From assembly GCA_036675955.1 (NCBI GenBank), contig JAKFDW010000035.1, positions 1 to 16,516 on the forward strand: DNA of 16,516 nt, given 5' to 3'. This DNA comes from Pollutimonas sp036675955. GTDB lineage: Bacteria; Pseudomonadota; Gammaproteobacteria; Burkholderiales; Burkholderiaceae_B. Every line of letters begins with the position of its first letter. Within the stretch, counting starts at the first letter, position 1. Below the pieces are notes generated by a model. The model was not told where the DNA came from and did not search any database. It saw only the letters and a program-made list of their open reading frames with translations. Shown here one piece after another: positions 1 through 6,572 of the stretch. The position numbers and the translations under genes were made by a program.

Positions 1-73
1 CGCCAGGTAAACCAATATGCGGATACGCAAAGAATAATCCCATTTAGCCTGGGTGTTGTCAGTACAGGAAACC

Positions 74-217
74 ATGACCGCGCTTCAATATGCCGTGTAT
101 GCTCCGAAACCGGACATGCTTCAGTTACTGGATCTTCGCAGCCATTCCACCTGGCCCGTCGGCCGCCTCTTCCACCCTTCAGAATCCGGACGCTCATCGG
201 GCGGCTTTGACACATGA
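74..217 (+). CDS. Possible 47-aa leader ORF overlapping the rpfF start
   Basis: An ATG at 74 opens a 47-codon frame that ends in a TGA at 215-217, sharing the ATGA junction with the rpfF start at 214. An AGGAA lies 3 nt upstream of the ATG (66-70), so a ribosome site is possible although tightly spaced. The encoded peptide starts MTALQYAVYAPKPD and ends GRSSGGFDT. It has no membrane segment, no signal peptide and no family that I recognise. The overlap suggests translational coupling to rpfF, which itself has only a weak Shine-Dalgarno (gggcgg near 199-204). The alternative is a chance open frame of this length. Coding is therefore uncertain; the overlap is what is seen and the leader role is inferred. 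Confidence 0.35.
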   Translation: MTALQYAVYAPKPDMLQLLDLRSHSTWPVGRLFHPSESGRSSGGFDT

Positions 218-1083
218 ACCTAGAGGACCACCCGGCCTGCCGTCTCTTTACCGAGGCCGGCGAGCTCACACAGATTGATCCCTATTACGAAGAAGGCCGC
301 AATATCTTATGGATGATGCTCAATGCGCAGCCTCGCCCATGCTTCAATTCGGCGCTTCTTCGTGACATTGCTCAATTGGGGCGGGCGGCGCGAGGTTGCG
401 GACTGCCCATCGATTTCTGGGTAACAGGGTCCTCCGTCCCCCAGATCTACAATGTCGGCGGCGATCTGCAACTTTTCGCGCAGCATATACGCGCGGGCGA
501 ACACGAACACCTGCTTGCCTATGCGCGCGCATGCATCGATGCCGTCTATCAGGCAGTCACCGGCTTCGGAACCGGGGCGATTTCGATCGCCATGGTCGAG
601 GGCACGGCGCTGGGAGGCGGTTTTGAAGCAGCGCTCGCGCACCAATACGTCCTTGCCCAGAAAGATGCCAAGATGGGCTTTCCAGAAATCGCATTCAATC
701 TATTTCCCGGCATGGGGGCCTATTCCCTGGTGGCACGCAAGTCGCACATGCGGCTAGCCGAAGAGCTGATCAGCACAGGCGAGTCGCATACCGCGGAATG
801 GTATTTCGACAAAGGCCTGGTGGACAAGGTGTTCGACAAGAACGACGCGTTCAAGGCGACACGTACCTTCATAGATGTAATGCGCCCCAAGCTCAACGGC
901 ATACGCGCCATGCTTCGGGCACGCCAGCGCGTGTTGCCACTGGACCGCGCCGAGCTCATGGAAATAACCGAAGACTGGGCCAGTGCGGCGTTCACCATAG
1001 AGGAGAAGGATCTCGTCTACATGGAACGCCTGGTCATGCTTCAAAACAAGCATGTACGAAGCTCGAACCAACGTGCAGCGTGA
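214..1083 (+). CDS. rpfF: RpfF-type DSF/BDSF synthase (crotonase fold)
   Basis: This 289-residue protein is a crotonase-superfamily enzyme of the RpfF type. RpfF dehydrates 3-hydroxyacyl-ACP to the cis-2-enoyl-ACP and cleaves the thioester, releasing a diffusible fatty-acid signal; in Burkholderia the product is cis-2-dodecenoic acid. Visible landmarks are NVGGDLQLF (about 80-88, oxyanion region), ALGGGFEAAL with Glu138, and GFPEIAFNLFPGMGAYS with Glu158. The two glutamates are 20 residues apart, like the catalytic pair of Xanthomonas RpfF (Glu141/Glu161). The N-terminus (HPACR..EAGEL..YYEEGRN) and the tail (YMERLVMLQNKHV) resemble the Burkholderia Bcam0581 type. The start is fixed by an in-frame TGA at 208-210. 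The gene is convergent with the rpfR-like gene, its expected receptor and partner. Fatty-acid chain length made cannot be read from sequence. Confidence 0.93.
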   Translation: MNLEDHPACRLFTEAGELTQIDPYYEEGRNILWMMLNAQPRPCFNSALLRDIAQLGRAARGCGLPIDFWVTGSSVPQIYNVGGDLQLFAQHIRAGEHEHLLAYARACIDAVYQAVTGFGTGAISIAMVEGTALGGGFEAALAHQYVLAQKDAKMGFPEIAFNLFPGMGAYSLVARKSHMRLAEELISTGESHTAEWYFDKGLVDKVFDKNDAFKATRTFIDVMRPKLNGIRAMLRARQRVLPLDRAELMEITEDWASAAFTIEEKDLVYMERLVMLQNKHVRSSNQRAA

Positions 1084-1102
1084 GCCTTCCAGCCTGACGC
1101 AA

Positions 1103-1131
1103 ACAGCCGGCATTCATGCCGGCTGTCTTTT
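1103..1131 (+). terminator. Hairpin terminator between convergent rpfF and rpfR
   Basis: A perfect 11-bp inverted repeat, ACAGCCGGCAT / ATGCCGGCTGT, with a 2-nt loop spans 1103-1126 and is followed by CTTTT, 20 nt after the rpfF stop. It fits an intrinsic terminator for the plus strand. On the minus strand it is followed only by TTT, so termination of rpfR there would be weaker. A second stem, CCCGGC/GCCGGG (1135-1149), lies nearer the rpfR stop and has no T tract. Confidence 0.8.
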
Positions 1132-1163
1132 CGGCCCGGCAGCGCCGGGGCACTGCCAGTTCG

Positions 1164-3152
1164 TCAGGCCACCAGCCTGAGCTTCTTGCCCTTGTTATTG
1201 AACCAGTCCTGGAAGTCTTTGGCCGGCATAGGCTTGGCGTACAGGAAGCCTTGGGCATAGTCGACGGCTATGCTCTTGAGGAATTCCGCTTCGGCCTCTG
1301 TTTCGACGCCCTCGGCTACCACTTCTATCTTCAGCTGCTGTGCGACAGCGACCATGGTTCGCACCAATGCTTGCGAGGTAGGCTTCTCGTTGATGGAACT
1401 GATGAAGCCGCGGTCCAGCTTGATGACATCAAGCGGCAGTCGAGCAACTTGAGACAGTGAGGAATAGCCCGTGCCGAAATCATCCAGGTGGATCTGGGCG
1501 CCCAGCTCGCGGAATTGACGGATCGTGGCCAGCGCCTGGGCCTCGTCGTCGATAAGGCAGCTTTCTGTCAATTCGATATCGAGCAGGCATTGTGTGTGGC
1601 CTGCCTCGTGTATGGCTTGGGCGAAGTCTTGCACAATGGTGGAATTGCACAATTGACGCGCGGAAACATTGATTGCAACGCGGAGGTTCAGGCCGCTGGC
1701 CTGCCACAAGGCGGCCTGCTTGGCGGCTGTCCTCATTACCCACTTTCCGAGCGGGACAATGAGTCCGCTGTCCTCGGCATAGGGAATGAAGCCCGCCGGC
1801 GAGATCCGTCCTCTTTCGGGGGAATCCCATCGGATCAAGGCCTCTACACTGCGCACCACGCCGGTCTCCAGACACAGCTTGGGCTGATAATAGAGTTCGA
1901 GCTGGTTAAGGTCGAGAGCCTTGCGCAGATTGCGGTCCAGCCAGATGTACTCGGCAACCTTGTTGTCCATCTCGGGTGAAAACATTCGGTAAGTACGTTT
2001 GCCGGCGTCCTTGGCAACATACATGGCCGTATCCGCGCAGCGGATGAGATGGTCTAGTGTCTCACCGTGCTGCGGGAACAGCGCGATACCGATAGAACAA
2101 CCGGTATAGACTTCGATCAGGCCCAAACTGATAGGCGCCCTGAGGCGCTCCATGATGCGTTGGGCCACGCCTTCCATCAGGCCTTCCGTGGCGTTCTGTA
2201 CGAACACCAGGAATTCGTCGCCGCCGAGGCGGGCCACGACATCGCCGTCGCGCAAGCAGGTCTTGATGTTGAGGGCGACGGCCTGGATCAGGCTGTCGCC
2301 AATGAGATGGCCGTAATGATCATTGACCTGCTTGAAGTTGTCCAGGTCGAGGAAGATAACGCCAAAGCGATCGCCGGCCTTGATGGCAGCGGTGATTTTT
2401 TCGTAGATGGCATGCCGATTCGGCAAGCCCGTAAGCGTGTCGACAGTGGCAAGCTCGAGCAGCCTTGCCTGCGCCTTGCGTTCTTCAGTGACGTCGGTGC
2501 CGGAGCAGACCAGATAACGCTCATCGGGCCCGCTGCCGCTGCGTACGAACTTGTTTCGCCATAAGATAGTGCGAACACCGTTCAGCGTATTGATATTTCG
2601 CTCGACCTCGTACGAAGTGGACTCTTTGAAGAAGTCGGTGATATTCGCCCTTGAAGCCGCCTGCTCATCGGCACGCATGAAAGCGTGCGCGCTCTTGCCA
2701 ATGACGTCTTCTTCACGAAAACCGGTTACTTCCTCGCACAAGCGGTTGAACCGCAATATATTGCTGTTGTGGTCGATGATCACGACCAGCGAGTTGACTT
2801 CCGAAATGACTTGTTCGGCGAATTCAAGCCCGTGAGCGAGGTCTTTGGCCACTGTCGGCGCATCGCTGTAGTCGGATGCGGTGCCCAGCCACGAATTGCT
2901 TCCGTTTTTTTTGCCGACCAAGCTGAGCTTCTGCGATTCGCCGAAAAGCTTGATATCGATGACAGCATGAGATGTCACGCCGGTGAATGCGCGGATTTCT
3001 TCGGCCTGATGGGGAACCAGGACTACGGCCAGGTTGGGAGTGCCTTTGGCGCCAGCCAGTTGCAAGGCGTCGCTATCGGCCGTTAATTCCCAGAAAGGGC
3101 TTTTGGTGCCGAAATACGCGAACAATAATGAGTCGGTAAGTCCGTCGAGCAT
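1164..3152 (-). CDS. rpfR: RpfR-like BDSF receptor, PAS-GGDEF-EAL cyclic di-GMP enzyme (PdeR/YciR family)
   Basis: This 662-residue protein senses a ligand through PAS and makes or degrades cyclic di-GMP. Order: N-terminal segment 1-100 (starting MLDGLTDSLLFAYFG), corresponding to the RpfF-interaction domain of RpfR; PAS about 110-225; GGDEF about 235-390; EAL about 400-655. The GGDEF active site is intact (GGDEF 310-314), as is the inhibitory RxxD site (Arg301, Asp304). EAL catalytic positions are intact: EAL 437-439, Asn495, Glu527, DDFGTG 557-562, Lys578, EGVET 614-618, Gln634. Length and layout match E. coli PdeR/YciR (about 661 aa) and Burkholderia RpfR. The convergent rpfF favours the RpfR identity. 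The ATG at 3150-3152 is preferred over an upstream GTG at 3200 because AGAGAG (3157-3162) precedes it and family length fits. The protein looks cytoplasmic; no membrane helix is seen. Confidence 0.9.
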   Translation of the reverse strand: MLDGLTDSLLFAYFGTKSPFWELTADSDALQLAGAKGTPNLAVVLVPHQAEEIRAFTGVTSHAVIDIKLFGESQKLSLVGKKNGSNSWLGTASDYSDAPTVAKDLAHGLEFAEQVISEVNSLVVIIDHNSNILRFNRLCEEVTGFREEDVIGKSAHAFMRADEQAASRANITDFFKESTSYEVERNINTLNGVRTILWRNKFVRSGSGPDERYLVCSGTDVTEERKAQARLLELATVDTLTGLPNRHAIYEKITAAIKAGDRFGVIFLDLDNFKQVNDHYGHLIGDSLIQAVALNIKTCLRDGDVVARLGGDEFLVFVQNATEGLMEGVAQRIMERLRAPISLGLIEVYTGCSIGIALFPQHGETLDHLIRCADTAMYVAKDAGKRTYRMFSPEMDNKVAEYIWLDRNLRKALDLNQLELYYQPKLCLETGVVRSVEALIRWDSPERGRISPAGFIPYAEDSGLIVPLGKWVMRTAAKQAALWQASGLNLRVAINVSARQLCNSTIVQDFAQAIHEAGHTQCLLDIELTESCLIDDEAQALATIRQFRELGAQIHLDDFGTGYSSLSQVARLPLDVIKLDRGFISSINEKPTSQALVRTMVAVAQQLKIEVVAEGVETEAEAEFLKSIAVDYAQGFLYAKPMPAKDFQDWFNNKGKKLRLVA

Positions 3153-3382
3153 AGCACTCTCTTTTTTGACAGATTTGCAATGCGCCTGCAGCCATTGCAC
3201 TTGATATTACACCCGAGTCGCGCCTATAGGTTCCGGCAATAATCCTATAGACATTCCCGGGTGTTTCGGAGGCGATAAGGCGGGTGCATCCCTGTGTGTC
3301 GACCCTGCGGCGTGGACACAACGACAATAACTTGGCTAAGTATACCGTTACTGTGTAATTTGTTTAGCAGTTATTTCAGGTT
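3153..3382 (-). promoter_or_regulatory. Upstream region of rpfR with a candidate sigma-70 promoter
   Basis: This 230-nt gap separates the end of the MFS gene from the rpfR start and is AT-richer than its flanks. On the minus strand the best promoter candidate is TAAACA (3361-3366) and TATACT (3339-3344) with a 16-nt spacer, which would give a 5' leader of about 180 nt. Closer to the gene, CCTATAG occurs twice in the same orientation (3223-3229 and 3244-3250), 21 bp or two helical turns apart. The first copy is part of the palindrome CCTATAGG. The repeats could be protein-binding sites, but I recognise no known operator. No convincing terminator for the MFS gene is seen here. Confidence 0.3.
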
Positions 3383-4600
3383 TTAACTATAAAAGTGCTT
3401 CTCATTTGGCATTTTGCCACGCAATCGCCATAACGCCACCCCGAAAATCATCAAGCCGGCGGCGGCCAGGCCCGCTCCCACCCAGGCGGTGGATGTCCAG
3501 CCATAACCGGCGGCGATCGCCAGACCGCCCAGCCAGGCGCCCAAGGCGTTGGCCATATTGAACGCGGAATGATTCAGCGATGCCGCCAGGGTTTGTGCGT
3601 GTGGCGCCGCATCCATCAGGCGGATCTGCAGTGGAGGACCGATGGCGACGCCGCTGCCGATCAGGAGGACGCCTGCCATCGCGGCCCATGAATGCCCCGC
3701 TATCAAGGGAAATATCGCCAACACGGCTACATTCCAGACCAGCAATACGCCGATGGCGGGCATCAATGCCTTGTCGGCCATCCAACCACCCACGATATTC
3801 CCGACTATCATGCCCACGCCTAGAAACGACATGGCGAAGGGAACCCATACAGGCGACACGCCGGACACTTCAGTCAAGGTCGGAGCGATATAGCTGACCA
3901 CGCTGAACAGTCCGCCAAAACCGATAGCGCCAATACCCAGAGTCAGCCAAACCTGCTCTATCCGCAAGGCGCTCAATTCGCGCATCGGGCTGTTCAGGCG
4001 CGATGCGGGAGAATCGGGCAGCACACTGCGCAGCAGCACGGCGGTAAGCAGTCCAATTGCGCTGACCGCCGCAAATGCCGCTCGCCAACTGCTGGCCTGG
4101 CCCAGCCAAATGGCCAGCGGATTACCTACCAGAACGGCTACCGTCAATCCCAGCAACACGCGCCCCACTGCCTGCCCTCTGCGGGCCGGCTCTGCCATGG
4201 ACGCGGCGACCAGCGCCGCGACACCAAAATAGGCGCCATGTGGCATACCGCTAAGGAAACGGAACAACATCACTGATCCATACGAAGGCGCCAGTGCGCT
4301 GGCAAGATTGCCTGCGGCAAATACCGCCATCAATACAATCAACAACAGGCGTCGCGGCAATCGGGAGGCAAGAACGGAGATAAGCGGCGCACCAATGACA
4401 ACCCCGAGGGCATAAGCGCTGATCAGGTGACCGACTTCAGGCGCGGTCAGATTCAGGTCGGCAGCGATATTGGGCAGCAGGCCCATGATTGCGAACTCGC
4501 CCGTGCCTATCCCGAAACCGCCTACGGCAAGAGAAAGTTCCGCGGCAATGCGGCGGCCTTTTGAAATTGGTCGGCGAGGAACCGAATGTGATGCTGACAT
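3383..4600 (-). CDS. MFS transporter, DHA1 (AraJ-like drug/metabolite efflux) family
   Basis: This 405-residue inner-membrane protein shows about twelve hydrophobic segments and the features of the DHA1 group of the major facilitator superfamily. The first helix region GGFGIGTGEFAIMGLLPNIA (about 27-46) is typical of AraJ/YdhP-like exporters. The loop after helix 2 carries a motif-A-like GAPLISVLASRLPRRLL. The half-repeat GVGMIVGNIVGGWMADKA follows in the second half. These transporters export small molecules by proton antiport; the substrate cannot be told from sequence. The gene starts 38 nt after the kynU stop on the same strand, so it is probably the last gene of the dctQM-trpF-kynU run and might move a kynurenine or anthranilate compound, which is inference only. 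No clear Shine-Dalgarno precedes the ATG. Confidence 0.85.
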   Translation of the reverse strand: MSASHSVPRRPISKGRRIAAELSLAVGGFGIGTGEFAIMGLLPNIAADLNLTAPEVGHLISAYALGVVIGAPLISVLASRLPRRLLLIVLMAVFAAGNLASALAPSYGSVMLFRFLSGMPHGAYFGVAALVAASMAEPARRGQAVGRVLLGLTVAVLVGNPLAIWLGQASSWRAAFAAVSAIGLLTAVLLRSVLPDSPASRLNSPMRELSALRIEQVWLTLGIGAIGFGGLFSVVSYIAPTLTEVSGVSPVWVPFAMSFLGVGMIVGNIVGGWMADKALMPAIGVLLVWNVAVLAIFPLIAGHSWAAMAGVLLIGSGVAIGPPLQIRLMDAAPHAQTLAASLNHSAFNMANALGAWLGGLAIAAGYGWTSTAWVGAGLAAAGLMIFGVALWRLRGKMPNEKHFYS

Positions 4601-4638
4601 GTTTGCAAGAACGGTATGAGGGGCTGCATAGTACCGTA

Positions 4639-5916
4639 TCAGGTCACCGCGACGCGTTGCTCATCGATGCGATAATCGCCGGAGTCGAGAATGCCGGACA
4701 GAACGTCCACCGCATCCCAGACATCACTGAAGCGCAGATACAGGGGCGTGAAGCCGAAACGCATAATGTGCGGCTCGCGGTAATCGCCTATGACCCCACG
4801 CTCGATCAGGGCCTGCATGACCGCATAACCCTGGGGATGCTCGAAGCTGACGTGGCTTCCGCGCAACTGGTGCTGGCGAGGCGTAACCAACGTGAGCGGA
4901 TGGGCGGCGCAACGCGTTTCAACGAGATGGATGAACAAGTCCGTCAGGGCAAGCGACTTCTGGCGGATGGCTTCCATGCCGGTCTTGGCGAATATATCGA
5001 GACCGCATTCCACGAGAGCCAGTGAAACCATGGGCTGGGTGCCGCAAAGCGCGCGCTTGATTCCCGAGCCGGCCTGGAACACAGGCTCCATGGCAAACGG
5101 CGCCGCGTGGCCCCACCATCCCGACAACGGTTGCGAAAAGTCGTTCAGGTGCCTGGGTGCAACCCAGATGAAGGCCGGCGAACCCGGGCCTCCATTCAGG
5201 TATTTATAGGTGCAGCCCACGGCAAAATCGGCATTGGCCTGGTTGAGGGCCACAGGCACCGCGCCCGCCGAATGCGCAAGGTCCCATATGATCAAAGCGC
5301 CCTGCCGATGCGTATGCGCCGTCAAGCCTTCGAGATCCAGCAAGCGCGCGCTGCGATAATTGACATGTGTCAGCATGACGACGGCGGTATCGTGATCTAT
5401 GGCGGCATGCAAGGCCTCGGGGCTTTCGACGAATTTGATGTGATAGCCGCGATCCAGCCATTGCGACAGGCCCTGAGCGATATAGATATCTGTGGGAAAG
5501 TTGCTGCGTTCGGTAACAATGACTTTACGATGCGCCTTCGCCGGATCGAGGCTTTGAATACGCAGGGCGGCGGCAAGGGCCTTGAACAGGTTGATGGACG
5601 TCGTGTCGGTAACCACGACTTCCCCGGCGTTGGCGCCTATCAAGGGAGCCAGCTTGTCGCCCAGCTTCACCGGCAGATCGAACCAGCCGGCCTTGTTCCA
5701 GCTGCGTATCAGATCGGTTGACCACTCTTGCTCGATGAGCGCGCGGGCTCTCGATGCCGCAGCTTTCGGGCTTGCGCCCAGCGAATTGCCATCAAGGTAG
5801 ATTACGCCTTCAGGAAGGGAAAATTCATTCCTGAGAGGCGCGAGTTCGTCGTGCTGATCCAGCGCGACGCAATCGTTGCGATTTGACGCCGGCTGGAGCA
5901 GATAATCAGATGCCAT
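4639..5916 (-). CDS. kynU: Kynureninase
   Basis: Kynureninase is a PLP enzyme that cleaves L-kynurenine to anthranilate and alanine, or 3-hydroxykynurenine to 3-hydroxyanthranilate. The 425-residue protein has the usual length for a bacterial KynU. It shows YLDGNSLG (40-47), WDLAHSAGA with Asp212 and His215 contacting the cofactor, and TYKYLNGGPGSPAF with Lys238 as the Schiff-base lysine. A typical C-terminal segment, MRFGFTPLYLRFSDVW, follows. The ATG overlaps the trpF stop codon by 11 nt, so the two genes are probably translationally coupled. The usual partners kynA (tryptophan 2,3-dioxygenase) and kynB (kynurenine formamidase), and an Lrp-type kynR, are not in the window. The odd point is the pairing with a tryptophan biosynthesis gene; the anthranilate made here could feed TrpD and then TrpF. 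Confidence 0.95.
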   Translation of the reverse strand: MASDYLLQPASNRNDCVALDQHDELAPLRNEFSLPEGVIYLDGNSLGASPKAAASRARALIEQEWSTDLIRSWNKAGWFDLPVKLGDKLAPLIGANAGEVVVTDTTSINLFKALAAALRIQSLDPAKAHRKVIVTERSNFPTDIYIAQGLSQWLDRGYHIKFVESPEALHAAIDHDTAVVMLTHVNYRSARLLDLEGLTAHTHRQGALIIWDLAHSAGAVPVALNQANADFAVGCTYKYLNGGPGSPAFIWVAPRHLNDFSQPLSGWWGHAAPFAMEPVFQAGSGIKRALCGTQPMVSLALVECGLDIFAKTGMEAIRQKSLALTDLFIHLVETRCAAHPLTLVTPRQHQLRGSHVSFEHPQGYAVMQALIERGVIGDYREPHIMRFGFTPLYLRFSDVWDAVDVLSGILDSGDYRIDEQRVAVT

Positions 5917-6559
5917 GGGCGGCAGCTACAAACGCCCGGATCTTTTCCGGGGACTTGATGCCGGGCGCGATCTCGACACCGCTGCTGACATCGACCGCGT
6001 AAGGCCGCAGCTTCTGTATGCAAGCGCCGACCGACTCGGGCGTCAAGCCGCCCGCCAGGATGATGTTGCGGCTATCGTCGGCATCCTGCACCGCTTGCAA
6101 CAAGGCTAAATCGAGGGTGCGTCCGCTGCCGCCGTACCCTTGGCTGTAGCTGTCGAACAGCCAGCCACTGGCCGACGGATACAAGCTGCATTGCTGCAGG
6201 ACAGCGTCAGCATTGTCCAAACCAGGAGCGCCGACGCGAAACGCGCGTACATACCGGTGATTGAAGCTCTGGCAATAGTCGGGCGATTCATCGCCGTGGA
6301 ACTGCAGCAGATCCGGCTGCACTTGCGCAATGACCTCTTGCACCTCGCGCTCGGAAGCATTGACAAACAAAGCGACGACAGACATGAACGCGGGAACGGC
6401 GGCACGTAATGCCCGGGCCTGCTCCACGGTGACCGCGCGGGCGCTTTTTGAATACATGACAAGGCCGACGGCATCGGCGCCGGCCTGCGCCGCGGCATGA
6501 ACGTCTTCAGCTCGTGTCAGACCGCAAATCTTGACGCGTGTACGTGCTGCCGCCAACAT
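5906..6559 (-). CDS. trpF: Phosphoribosylanthranilate isomerase
   Basis: TrpF carries out the Amadori rearrangement of N-(5-phosphoribosyl)anthranilate to CdRP in tryptophan biosynthesis, as a cytosolic (beta/alpha)8 barrel. Diagnostic segments are RVKICGLTR with the general-base Cys12, LQFHGDE (86-92), WLFDSYSQGYGGSGR with the general-acid Asp136, ILAGGLTPESV (167-177), and VDVSSGVE..PGIKS (phosphate site). The start chosen is the ATG at 6557-6559 (MLAAARTRVKICG), giving 217 residues and the normal family length. A strong Shine-Dalgarno (AGAGAGGA, 6567-6574) precedes it and overlaps the dctM stop codon. The longer frame up to 6682 lies inside dctM and is rejected. The 3' end overlaps kynU by 11 nt. 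In related genomes trpB and trpA usually follow trpF; here kynU takes that place. Confidence 0.95.
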   Translation of the reverse strand: MLAAARTRVKICGLTRAEDVHAAAQAGADAVGLVMYSKSARAVTVEQARALRAAVPAFMSVVALFVNASEREVQEVIAQVQPDLLQFHGDESPDYCQSFNHRYVRAFRVGAPGLDNADAVLQQCSLYPSASGWLFDSYSQGYGGSGRTLDLALLQAVQDADDSRNIILAGGLTPESVGACIQKLRPYAVDVSSGVEIAPGIKSPEKIRAFVAAAHGI

Positions 6560-6572
6560 GTTTTTGTCCTCT

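Noticed and set aside
90..278. 62-codon plus-strand frame overlapping the rpfF start
   Set aside because: It runs into rpfF out of frame, has arginine/proline-rich composition typical of shadow frames, and no ribosome site; the 74-217 frame is the better small-ORF candidate.
3153..3200. Upstream GTG start for rpfR at 3198-3200
   Set aside because: It lacks a good ribosome site and adds 16 residues; the ATG at 3152 has AGAGAG before it and gives the family length.
4611..4637. ACGGTA/TACCGT inverted repeat between kynU and the MFS gene considered as a terminator
   Set aside because: The stem is only 6 bp with a 15-nt loop and there is no T tract.
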